Of a DNA stretch of 64,000 nucleotides, positions 24,211 to 36,800 are shown in pieces (position 1 is the stretch's first letter; the number at the start of each line of letters is the position of its first letter). The notes beneath the pieces are model-generated. The model made no database searches, was not told the origin of the DNA, and worked only from the letters and a program-made list of their open reading frames with translations. Source of the DNA: Dendrobium chrysotoxum. Its lineage: Eukaryota > Streptophyta > Magnoliopsida > Asparagales > Orchidaceae. The position numbers were made by a program, and so were the translations under genes. The stretch lies in contig CM034312.1 in NCBI GenBank assembly GCA_019925795.1, positions 85,501,528 to 85,565,527 of the forward strand, written 5' to 3'.

Positions 24211-24420
24211 ACCCCCCTGCAACAAACTTTGGGCGTCTGAAACGGAGTTCCCGCGGGAAAGCGGAGCCCTTCCACTGGAAAATTTCCGGCCGTGGGCTTC
24301 CTCTTCGAGAGATTAACTAATGATGAAAATAATTTCTGCCATTGCCTCGATCGATTCAAGTTTTGTATCCCAGTCTTAAATTCTCTTCTCAGATCCTTTG
24401 CACCGGGATCTTTCGCGGGG

Positions 24421-24816
24421 ATGTCGCGGTTCTTCGTGAGCGAGCCGGAGGAGCTACTGATCGAGGGCGAGAATGCGGAGACGCCGGCGAGGGTTTCTGC
24501 GAGGGCGTCAATGGTGGAGAGGTTCAAGGGGTGCGGGGTGGCGGCCGGGCTGCGGGTTGACTGGGATGATCTGCGGCGGCGGATCCTGATACCCGGACGG
24601 CTGCGTGCTGCTATGGTGGGGGCAATGCGGAGTAAGGATCCGGTGGCCAGCGCTAGGGCTGCTGCGGAGGCCATGATGGGGGTTTCGACATTGGGGAGCG
24701 GGTGGATTGACGTGTGCCCGGAAGCCCCCATTGTGGTATTTGTCAACTCGCGTAGCGGAGGGCGCTTAGGACCCATCGTCAAGGGCCGCCTCATCGAATT
24801 GATTGGCCAGGAGCAG
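24421..24816 (+). CDS. DGK: DGK coding exon 1
   Basis: 132 codons, phase 0 end at GQEQ. GC-rich, unlike its surroundings. It contains GCGVAAGLRVDWDDLRRR (the conserved cluster II N-terminal block) and VFVNSRSGGRLGP, the first part of the kinase catalytic domain. The donor is GTTGTG, weak; the next exon begins VFDLAE as in the family. Confidence 0.9.
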
Positions 24817-27800
24817 GTTGTGCTCCTTCTCTAGCTTAACTGATTTTAAATATTTTTATTTTTTTTCGGTTGAGTTTGGGACTTGTTTGATTTCATATAA
24901 TGTAGTAGTTTTTTAGATCTCTCGAAGGAGAATTTTCTAGGGACGTCAGATTTTCGTTTTTCTCCTACTATTTCGATTTGAATGATGGTCTCTTTTGTAA
25001 CGGGATTGTAATTTGGTAGGAATGAAGCTCCCTAGAGGAGCAAAATAAAACCATTTCTTCGTAATTGGTTGGTTCATTATGATTTGTGAAGGCTGTGTTT
25101 TTGATAATATATATTATTTCTTGTTATTTTATTTCATAGAGCAGCTAGACAATGCATATATGAGTTGGAGCTTTAATAATTAATTTGGAGATCTTCGGAT
25201 GATTTAAGGGAAGAGCGGAACTTTTTTGTCTTAGGACGGAATACATATATATGAAAGAAAAATTGTGTTTCTAGTTTAGTGGAAGAATGCGTCTCATTCC
25301 ATAAGTTAGAGAGAAGTTTTGATTTCATAATCATTATTTGGTTCTCGTTAGAGTTTACTTGTTCTGAAAGCTTAATACGTTCAACCAAAAACTAGCATTT
25401 CTCATGTATAACCAATAAGCTAAAGTAGTGAGTAGTTTAGTGTGAGAACCATGATCCAATGAATAAGGAGCTTTCAATAAAAACTAACATAACTCGTACA
25501 CGCACAAAAAGAGGACAGAAGCATCTACGAACTCTTGAACTTGCAATTTTCTAAGTTGATATTGTTTACTTTGCTACATTTTGGAGATGTTTTCTTCATA
25601 TGATCTAAGTTCTAGCCGTTTTATTTACATGGGAAACATAGCTGTGTGTAAGATTGGACGTTTGGACATTATAAAGTTGATGGTATATGATAGTGTGACT
25701 ATTTCATTGGTTGAAGTTAGGTATGCACTGGAATTTAAGAAAGAATTTAATATACTTTAATCCTCTCAGTATTGTAGGATACAAGTTTTCTGATGACGCT
25801 AAGTCCTTTATTTGGCTGTTCTGAAGGCAAAAAGAGTCCGTGAGCTCTGTGTTGCAGGGCAAATTATTAGGTCCGGTCACCGGACCTATCTCCGCGTCCG
25901 GACGCCAATAGGAACACGCCATGTGGCATTAAATTTTTTAATCTAAAACTTTTGCTTTATGTCTTTTCAGCCCGATCGGCCCGACCCAACCCGAAATTAT
26001 TTTCATTTTAAACGTAGGGTTGGCGCTATTTTAGAAACCCGCGGTTTTAAAGAAAAAACGAGGTAGGAAAGTGCAGAAAAGAGATGGACTGCTCACCGAA
26101 GAGAGAGTGGGAAGGGGTGCATGAAACCAGAGGTATGAATGAATTGGAAGTTAACTTAGCTGGATCAGCCTCAGGTTTCAACATATCGGTAAGTTTCAAT
26201 CTCAGCGCAAGTTGTATTAAGAAAATACGAGGTAGAAGTTTGTAAACAAAGCTTTGTAGAAAAAAGGTTATATGGTTTCCGCAAAAGCTTAGAAGTAAAC
26301 AAAGCTGTGCAGTTAGTCTAGGATTTAGGCGAAAAAGTAAATAAAGTCGTAGATCTTGTTGTTGAACTTTTATTAGTTATTTTAGGAAGAAGAAAAACAT
26401 TGTTTTTAGATTTGGGAAAGGTGTAGAAGTTGCGCTATAGTTGCGCTATAGTTGCGCTATGGTTGCGCTATAGTTGCGCTTTCTGATCTGATATTTTCTT
26501 ATCATCTCAGGCTGTTTATAAAGACGAGAGAGAAGCATATGAATGTTATTGTACTTATGCCCATGATAATGGCTTTAGCGTGAGGAAGGATCATCACAAT
26601 TTCTGGCCAAATTTTAGGAAGATAAAATCCAAGGACTTTGTCTGCTCAAAAGCTGGTTTCAAGAGAAGTATTGATCTGAATTCATCAAAGAGATTTAGTA
26701 AACCAGATGTTAGAACTGGTTGTCCATCTATGGTGAGGTTTGCAGTTGATGAAGATGGTTATTGGCATGTCAAAAGATTTATTGAATCCCACAACCATGA
26801 ATTGGCTACCCCAGCTGACCGACACCTTCTAAGATCATGTAGGAATGTTGTTGAGGAAAAAGCTTCGGTCCTAAAATCAATGACAGATGCAGGAATTAGA
26901 ACCGTTGATGCATATTCCTACCTTGCAGAGGAAGTTGGAGGATTTGAGAATGTTGAATTCTCTAAGAGGGATGCCTACAATTTGATTCAAAAGGAGAAAA
27001 GAGCAAGGATTGAAAATGGTGACACTAATTCTTTGATTCAATTATTTAAAGATCGTCAAGTTGAGGACAACATGTTCGCATTGGATGTTCAATTTGATGA
27101 GCATGATAGATTGTTAAATTTTTTCTGGGTTGATGGGAGAGGCAGGATAGATTATGAATGTTTTGGAGATGTGTTGATTTTTGATACTAGCTATAGGCTC
27201 AACAAGTATAATTTTGTATGTGCACCATTTGTTGGTGTTAACAATCATTGGCAGAACATTTTGTTAGGTGTTGCTTTTTTGTCAGAAGAAACAATTGAAA
27301 GTTTTACATGGTTGTTTAAAACATTTGTACGAATAATGTGTAATAAACATCCAACAACAATATTCACTGATCAGGACCAAGCTATGGCTAGGGCCATAGA
27401 AGTTGCATTACCTTACACTCGTCATAGATTATGCCAATGGCACATCTTCAAAAAGGTTCCATCAAAAGTACCTATCTTCAATAGCAATAATAAAGCCAAA
27501 GGTCTCTTCTTTAAGTGTATGAGGAAGTGTGATTCCGAGGAAGTGTTTGATGAGGCATGGGCTGAAATGATCAAGGAAGGGAACCTTCAGGACCATGAAT
27601 GGTTGCAGGATCTTTATAAGATAAGGAGAAAGTGGTCAACAGCTTTTAATAAGGATTGTTTTAGCATGGACATTTTATCCACGCAGCGTAGCGAGTGTAC
27701 TAATAATGTGTGTCATGGAATTTCGAAGCCAACAAGTTCATTAACTGATTGTTTTCTTGGGTTAGAAAAGGTACTGATGAATTGGCGGCGAAATGAGCAG

Positions 27801-30800
27801 GATGAGGAGTACAAATGCAGTCAGTTTGAAATTGTGCCTATGATAAGGACCAGCTCAATATTAAAGCAAGGTGCAAGGTTTTACTCAAGAAAACTATATT
27901 CATTTTTTGAGGAAGAATTTATACAGGGTGTGGGAGGAATGAGCATAGACTTCGTTTCAACTGATTCTTCAAAGTTTCTAGTCAACTACATAGAGACTAA
28001 GGACCAACAACATCCTTGGGTGGTTGACTATGATGCAACATAAGGTAACATTCAATACACCTGTAGGAAGTATGATACCATGGGATTGTTGTGTTCTCAC
28101 AGTTTGAGGGTTTTCAGACAGTTGGATTTTGCTAAAATCCCCGAGAAGTACCTACTATTGCGATGGTCAGCAAGGGCTTGAAAAGATATTTATTCAGGTA
28201 ACTTGGCCAATGCTAAAAGAAATAATAACTTTGAAGGTGGTAGGGGATTCATATTCAGGAATCAAGTTAGCAGATTTGCATATCAAATGAGCACAGAAGC
28301 TCAAGGTAATGAGGAGGCAGAGGAGTTTATTCTTGCCTCAATGAAAGACATGGCTGAAAACTTATACTCAATTCTTAGTGGTAAGATAACAAATCAGAAG
28401 TATGCTGCAAGATCCCAAGGTGGCAGTGCAAATTTGAAAGATCCACTAAAACGTAGACCTAAAGGCATATCTAATGCAAGACTGAAAAGCCACTGGGAAA
28501 AGAAGAAGCGGCCTAAAAGTAAGTTTTAATATCCTGTCATGTCTAAAACTATTATTTCCTTACCTAAGACTAAAACTGTAGTTTTTTGCAGAGAAGAAAC
28601 CTATGGTGGAGGAAAAAATAATGGAAGATCCTTGTTCAACACAGATGAACTTCTCAAGCATGCCTGAATGTTTCAGTGAGGAATATATAACCGGCCATCC
28701 AACAAGCCAGCCAGGAGCTGAGTACATCAGATTGATGATGGATTTTATTACTTCCGAGTTGGAATTTAATCAATTTTCAGTGTAATAAGTATTGAATTTT
28801 CAGTGTGATGTAATAATATTAATTGCAATTTAATTTTAATAATGTACTGTTATTTTAATATTTATTGGGCTTTAGTTGCGCTTAAGTTGGTTTTAGTTGC
28901 GATTTCAATCAATTACATTAATGTTTAAAATTAGCTGTGCTTTCTCTGCGCTTTCTCTGCGCTTTAGTTGCGCTTTAGTTGTGCTTTAGTTGCGCTTTAC
29001 CTATGCTTACGTTGCGCTTTACTTACGCTTAGGTTGCGCTTTACCTACGCTTAAGTTGGGCTTTAGTTGCGCTTAAGTTGGCTTTAGTTGCGATTTCAAT
29101 CAATTACATTAATGTTTAAAATTAGCTGCGCTTATGTTGCGCTTTCGTTGCTCTTTAGTTGCGCTTTACTTGCACTTTAGTTGCGCTTTCGCTGCGCTTA
29201 TGTTGTGCTTTAGTTGCGCTTTGTTGATTATAAAGAGTTACAAATCATAAACTATATATTAACAGTAAAATTGTACAAAATTTACACAGGAGTATATATT
29301 AACATAAAAAATGTACAAGATTTACAACACAAAATGTACAAAATTTACATCTTTGTCGTAAGACAAAGAGCATATCCAAGTTCAGTCCTAAATTTTGGCA
29401 TATATTTTTGCCATTCTTTTAAAGAAGCCCAGTCCGTTTTCTTTTTTAGTATGGCTCTCTCCATATACTTGCATACAAAAATTCCGCAGTCATACTCGTT
29501 TGACTGGGTTGGAATTCCACGGACAGTTTGTAATTTCCAAGTTGTTATATCGCTTGGAAAGACTCCGGCTTTGTCTTCATGTATTTGTTTAATCTGAAAA
29601 CAAAAAAGTTTTTATAATCATATGTGATATTGAGTATAAAAGTTTTATAAAGTCAAGCTCTAAACTTACAACTTCAGTACAAATTGCCTTGTGTTCTGGA
29701 TTGGGTAACGAATCATATAATTTCCATACTTTCTCTTTCAATTTTCCTACAATTAGTACCCAATGGCTTTGGAAACAAATAGGTTGAACAATGAGTTTGC
29801 TTTCCCTAACAGAATCAGGAGTTATGTGTTGTATGAACATTTGATAATCATGTTTGTAACCTTTATATAGCTGCAATAATTAAACATAAAATGAATCTTA
29901 GACCAAAATAATGTTATTAAAAAACTATATAAGATGAGTGTGAAGTCTACTAACCCTGTATAATGGAGAAATATATAGGTAATTTTGAAATTCTTTTGGG
30001 ATAATCCTAATCTTTTCGGATAACAAAAAAGCAAATGAATCTACATGGTTATCAGAAAAATACTGATTTGTCAGAATATCATCAATATCCCCTCGGTTAA
30101 TTAATATGTTTCCAGACTGAAAAATAACGTCGTCCCTGGAAAACAAAACAAAAAAGCGCAGGTCAGGCGCAGGTAAAGCGCAGGTAAAGCGCATGTAAAG
30201 CGCTGAGAAAGCGCAGTTAAAGCGCAGGTAAAGCGTAGGTAAAGCGCAGGTAAAGCGCAGTGAAAGCGCAGGTAAAGCGCAGGTAAAGCGCAGTGAAAGC
30301 GCAGGTAAAGCACAGGTAAAGCGCTAGCAGAGCGCAATTAAAACATTATGGTAAAGATCAGGTAAAGAATAATAAAACTTACTTCTTATTATACTTTTTG
30401 AAACATTCATCCATGAATGTTTGTTGTTCTGTAGTAAGGAAAATCTTGCCGGGATATTCCAGGTTTATTTCAGCAACGCGAGGTAATATTTCTATTCTAT
30501 CTACAGAAATCACATCTTGCTTTGTCTTTTTTTCCTCCACTGTGTCAATTTCTTTTTTGTCATCTCTTTTTCTTTTTTTTTTTATGTGGTTGGTACTTTA
30601 TTAACGCCTGAGCATCTTGCACTTCTGCCGTGGGTGGTGGTGGAGCAGCTTGACTAGTTGATGGTGGTGGAGCAGCTTGAGAAGGTGGTGGTGGAGCAGC
30701 TTGAGAAGGTGGTGGTGGAGCAGCTTGAGAAGGTGGTGGTGGGGGAGCAGCTTGAGAAGGTGGTGGTGGAGCAGCTTGAGAAGGTGGTGGTGGAGCAGCT

Positions 30801-33800
30801 TCAGAAGGTGGTGGTGGAGCAGCTTCAGAAGGTGGTGGTGGAGCAGCTTGAGAAGGTGGTGGTGGAGCAGCTTGAGAAGGTGGTGGTGGAGCAGCTTCAG
30901 AAGGTGGTGCTGGGGGAGCAGCTTGAGAAGGTGGTGGTGGAGCAGCTTGAGAAGGTAAGGATGGTGGTGGTGGATTTACAGATTGGTTATTCGAGGAAGA
31001 GGAAGAGGAAGAAAGAGAGGATTTGACAGGATGATAATCACATTTGGTGAAATGGTCTATGAATTTGTATTGCAACGAATCTACAGTAGCTTCTAGTTTT
31101 TCCAAATTATCTTCGAGTCGATCAATTCTTCGACCCAAATTATCTTCAATTCTATTGCACAAATTTTGTAATGCTTCCATTAGCTTATTCTGTACAGTTG
31201 ACCATTCTGTGGGAAGAGGTTGTTGAGTAGGAGGTAGAGAAGAAGGTTGAATAGGTGGTTGAGGAGAGCTCTGAGGTGGTTCAACATGAGTAGAATGGGG
31301 AGAGGGAGGTGGGGAGGTGTGAATCTTTTTGGATTTTGGTGAAGCAAATTTGCTGGGATGCAGATGAGGACGGCTTTCCAAGTTCTGAATAGCATTTAAG
31401 TCAGCCCCCAATCCTTCTGCTTCCTCGTTTGTCACATCCTGAAGAACAACATAAATCTACAAAAAAGATAAAACTAATATCAGATAGTATCGAGTGTGCT
31501 ATAGTTGCGCTATAGTTGTGCTTTAGTTGCGCTTTATTTGCGCTTTAGTTGCGCCTTAGTTGCGCTTTAGATGCGCTTTAGTTGCGCTTTAATTGCGCTT
31601 TCAATGAATAACAATAAACAGTTAAAATAAGTTTGTTGTGCTTTATATGCGCTTTAGATGCGCTTAAGATGCGCTTTAGTTGCGCTTTAGTTGCGCTTAA
31701 ATAAAAAATTAATATTTGGTTCTGAAAATTACCTCATTGTTCTTCAAAAATTTAAATAACTTTGTTGCACTCTCTTGTGTATAGTACATTTCCGTATTCC
31801 CCTCCCATCTCAGAAACCTTGGTCTTGATTCTGGATTGGATGGTTTATTGCAGGAAAAGTGTTCCAAAAACCAAATCTGTATAATACCACAAATAAAACA
31901 TTATAAATTAAAATTAAAAACCTTAATGAAAATGAAATAAATGTAGTAGAAGAGACTTACCAGTAGGAGAGGAAAAAAACCATTGATGTAACCCAATGGT
32001 TTCTCCATTGCAAACTTGTCAGTAATTGTATTGAATTCATTTACCATGAAATTTCTTATACATGAGGCCCAATTTATAGAATTGAACTCATTTACATTAT
32101 TTGCTATAGATATAAGCCTTCTAGGAGTTTTATGGTTATTTAGTGGAAAAAAAAGATTAGATAACAAAAACATTATAAAGGTCTTTATCTTAGTAGCATT
32201 AACAGATAATCTATCTAATTTTGTGATTTCAGTTTTTATATCAGTTGATAAAGGTCCAGTCAATGGATCAACCTTCCATTTAATTTCATCACCTCTGTTA
32301 GGCAAACCTGTTAGAAAATTTTCTTTAATTAGCCAAAAATAGTAAATTTAAAGTATAAAAATATCTCAAAAAATCCTTATTAAAAAGCTTACCTGTCAAC
32401 AATGACACCTTATCAGAAGTGAATTTAAGCAAATGACCATTCACAACAAAGCCTTCATCAGCAGCATTCCAAAATTTCAGAATCTCATATAGAAGTGGTA
32501 TACACTGCTGGAAAGCTGGAAACTTCAGAAATTGATGAATTTTCAGATTTCGAAAGGTTTGCTCCACTTCATCATCAATTATTTCGACAAATGCGTCGCA
32601 AATTTTTCGGAAAGTCGTAACATAGCATCGAGAAGTTACTGGCCTTTGATACGGCATCTGAAAAAAAATAAATTAGGAAAGCGCAACAAAAGCGCAACAA
32701 AAGGGCAACTAAAGCGCAACTAAAGCGCAAATAAAGCGCAACTAAAGCGCTACTAAAGCGCAGTATCAATTTTGAATGGTCATACTTTTCTCTACATACA
32801 TTTCTTCAATTTTATAAAGAAGGTTAACATACAGAACATAAACTTTTTAAGGTCACATTGATGAAATTAACATTAAACCCTAAAAATAAAACTATTACAT
32901 AAAGCGCAACAAAAGCGCAACTATAGCGCAGGTAGAGCGCAACTAAAGCGCAGCTAAAGGAGTCTCTCCATACGATTTTCCCATTTTATAAAGAGGGTTA
33001 ACATACAGAACATAAACTTTTAAGATCACATTGAACAAATTAGTATATATGAAATAAACATTAAACCCTAAAAATAAAACTATTACATAAAGCGCAACAA
33101 AAGCGCAACTAAAGCGCATGTAAAGCGCATGTAAAGCGCATGTAAAGCGCAACTAAAGCGCAACTAATTGCTTCTCTTCATTCAATTTTCCAATTTTATA
33201 AAGAGGGTTAACATACAGAACATAAACTTTTTAAGATCACATTGAACAAATTAGTATATATGAAATAAACATTAAACCCTAAAAATAAAAATATTACATA
33301 AAGCGTACCATAAACGCAACTTAGGCGCAACGAAGGAGCAACAAAGACGCTGCTTTACCTTTTCGAAAATGCAGAAGAACTCAACAGTCGTCGTCTACCT
33401 CCGGGATTTTGCAAGAACGGAAATGCCAGAGAATGAAGAACCGCACGAGGGCACGAGGGAGAGGGATTCCGAGTGAAACTGTCGGGTGAAACGTAAAAAA
33501 GGTTCGTGCGCAATATTTGTATTCCAAAATTTGAATCATCTTCGGGTTGGGTCGGGCCGATCGGGCTGAAAAGACATAAAGCAAAAGTTTTAGATTAAAA
33601 AATTTAATGCCACATGGCGTGTTCCTATTGGCGTCCGGACGCGGAGATAGGTCCGGTGACCGGACCTAATAATTTGCCGTGTTGCGGAGTGGACAACACA
33701 TAGTGAAGTGTTAAATTTAACAACTTTTTTGAAACATCACAAATTGGAGTAGCAAAGAAAAGTTTGCTTATGTTCTGACTGTGACTTATTTGTTAGTGAA

Positions 33801-36800
33801 TCATATTCTTTCTCTTCTCCTGCGAGCATGGACTTATTTAAGCTGAAATATGTAAATTTCGGTGTTCTATTTCTTGTTATGGTGCTTGATCTCCTATATA
33901 GTGAGTTAGTGATTCATTGTACTTATTTCTGGATTAACACTTCGATAGTATAAAATTAGGAATATTCTTTTCGTAATATTATATTGGAATATTCTGTTTC
34001 GTAGAAAGAAAAAAAATAGGTTATGAATGAAAACACAATTACTAGAAATTCCTAAGTTTTTCAATATTTGAACCATCCTCATGTATTTGTTGTCTATATA
34101 TATGCTTTAAAATTGACTCTTGTGCTGTGAGGAAACTAGATAACATTTTAATGATTCGCACTACCCAAAGTGAAGATTGGCTCCATGGTGCAGGTTTTTG
34201 ATCTTGCAGAGATGAAGCCTTCTGATTTTGTTCAATATGGTTTAGCCTGCTTGGAGAAATTGGCTGATCTTGGTTACTATTGTGCCAGATCCACTCGTGA
34301 TAATATGAGGGTTATGGTATGTTAGTAAATTTGATTGGTAATTAGTTTTTCCTTATGCTTTGCCTGTTGAAGTGGTCTTTGCTCTTTGATTGATCATATC
34401 TCAGATGTTTATATTCTGAATGTCCGCAAGGCGTATGCTTGCAATATGTGAAATCATTGTTTATTATGGGTTCTAGCAAAGGGGAAGGGGGTGGGGGTGG
34501 GGGTGGGGGTGGGGTGGGTGTCGGGTGTATAAATTAATGCCAAGTGTGTGTGTGTGGAGGGAGGGATTCCAAGGAACGAATCATCTGTCTCAATGAGTAA
34601 AACTGTGACAAAGATTCGTTTCAGGTCTCATGAGGAATTCTACACACCCTAGTGCACTTGGATCATGTAAACAAAATGGAAAGAGGGCTGGAAACGGATT
34701 TTGTCAAAGGAATTCACTGTCAAATAGATGAAGTCTTAACTCAAATAGAATATAGCTTAATAGCAAGCGTACAAATATAATTACAAAAATGAATTTAATG
34801 CTTAATAAAATGGTTCAAATCACCCTAAATGAATGACTTTCATAGTTTAAGTATAATGTTTTGTAAAATGCAAGTTAGTAGTAAGAAAATAGATACTTTG
34901 TTAAAAGTAATAGATCCATTTGAAATGTAAATGTTAAAATCCTCTTACTCATTCCAAATAATCCTTAGCTACAAAAGGAAAATACAAGCACCCAATTGGT
35001 TCCTCGAGAAGTATAAAACTCTTGATATGCTAGATTAATTTGCCATCAGGCAGCTGTTTTCGCCAAAATATGCAAGTTTTAAAATCAGAGCAAGTGGTTC
35101 AACAAACATAAATTTCTGACTCCACATCACATAGGCATGCTTTCCACACTTTTTTCGAAATAAAAAGGTGTGCAAATTTTTTGCTTTTTCAAGGACAATG
35201 CAATTGGATTCAACCTCTTTAACATTTGTTGGTAAGGATATGTGCATTAACTCCTCCCCACATTTGTAATTAGGAGATCATCATGCATTGGATTCTCCCT
35301 CAAGAAAAATGCAAACTCTTGATTCAAGGGCCATTACAGCAAGGTTGTCCGCAAATTTCTCAAATTTGTTAAGTTTTATAAAAATGTTTGTCAGCATTGT
35401 CTGCCTACACTAAGAACAGAACCAAATGTCGAATTTTACCATTTTATTAAGGTTTGAACTGATTCGAGAGGGAAGTTCCAAAAAATAAGGAAATTGTTTG
35501 CTTTGTAATTGGAATTTCTTAACAGAATAGTCCTAGTAAATACAAACAAAATACTAAATCATGTGTTAGAGTTTTCTGCATTATACTTTTTATGTCCCAA
35601 ATTTCCACTATTTTTCATGTCAAATCAGGTAAATAAATAATTATCATACATTTAAATTTGATATGCTGGCTATCTTAAACTACGGGCATATCATTTAACC
35701 TTTATTTCTTATTGGCAGAATTAACATCAGGTTAGCAGTTAATGCTTGTATTCTTGGAGGCTGGCTTATTATTCGGCTCTTCATTTCTTCTGTTGGTATA
35801 ATATTTTTTCCTTCTTAACTAGTATACTTTGTAAACATCACATGCTTTTTTACTATCTAGGTTGCTGGCGGCGATGGTACAGTAGGATGGGTACTGGGAA
35901 GTCTTGGTGAGTTGCATGCTCAGTGTAGAGAGCCAATTCCCCCTATTGGAATCATTCCACTTGGTACCGGAAATGATCTTTCCAGATGCTTTGGTTGGGT
36001 ATGGACCTGTCTATATTCTTATTTATGTCCTGTTAAATCACCAATATAAATTGTTGATTCAAATATTTAGCAATTTTTATAGGGTGGATCATTTCCCTTT
36101 GCATGGAAGTCTACGGTGAAACGCTGCCTATTTAGGGCTGCCACCGGTTCAACATCACATCTTGATAGGTAACAATTTTTTTAATAAAATCTGCATCTTT
36201 TCCATTTAGATGATGAAATGAAAAAAAAATAATAATAAATATATATATAACTTTTCATTATTGTATATTGATTACTCATAAGTAATTGGAAAAGTAAGCT
36301 CATGCCACAATTTTTTCTGAGTCCTATTCCCTCTTCCATCTCTAATTATATAATACTCTTCTAGTGGGTTTTGAAGATTTCTTTTGTTTCATTTACTTAA
36401 AGCATCAATCGTTAGCTGATCCTATCTTCTGCCATTTTCACTCAACAATTGAGTATGTTTGTTTAGCCATGTTGGTCTATTTTCTTGAGGGGATTGGAAT
36501 CATTTTCTCTTGGAGGGCCAGAGCATGCTAGTGGAGCAAGTACGCATCAACTCGGCCATCTAAAAACTTACTAATCTGAGGATGATGCTAGTTAAAGGCT
36601 CTTTGCATAGAATCTGGGAATTGTTTAATTTTGTCTGCTTAACTTTTGATGTTAGCCATGCATTGAAATTAGAACTCTTGAATTTTTTTTTAAAATAAAA
36701 GATCTTCTGTTTTTTCAATGAACAAATCTGCGCTCGGCATTATCAATGGCTAGATCTAGGTCTCATTTTGAGAATATTCAATCCAAACAGATTATGGTAC

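Larger units (their letters stand above)
25858..33678. mobile_element. MULE (MuDR superfamily) with FAR1-type transposase and Ulp1-like gene
   Basis: Terminal inverted repeats of 138 bp (25858-25995 and 33541-33678) appear identical by eye. They are flanked by GTGTTGCAG (25849-25857) and GTGTTGCGG (33679-33687), a 9-bp target duplication with one mismatch, diagnostic of MULEs. Inside lie a + strand transposase gene (26084-28785) and a convergent - strand gene ending in a Ulp1 protease (29345-32657). The noncoding parts are filled by 11-bp GCGC motifs. Elements of this layout are known as Ulp1-carrying MULEs (Kaonashi type). The element lies in DGK intron 1 and leaves the exons untouched. Confidence 0.93.

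Noticed and set aside
24292..24420. Upstream in-frame ATG (MGFLFERLTNDEN) as the DGK start
   Set aside because: The extra 43 residues have no family counterpart; 24421 fits better. Not excluded.
24204..24794. 196-codon open frame on the minus strand opposite DGK exon 1
   Set aside because: Mirror of a GC-rich coding exon; no recognisable motif, and the + strand exon is a clear DGK.
30101..30337. Minus-strand frame with repeated LYLRFTCALPA peptides
   Set aside because: Translation of the GCGC motif array within an intron; splice phases skip it.
30658..31026. Long + strand frames (repeats of VVEQLEK and of RRWWWSSL) opposite the proline-rich exon
   Set aside because: Created by the 24-bp minisatellite; the minus strand carries the spliced Ulp1-like protein with correct phases.
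26434..33350. GCGC motif arrays as a CRISPR-like array
   Set aside because: Units are 11 bp with no spacers of constant length and lie in a eukaryotic transposon.
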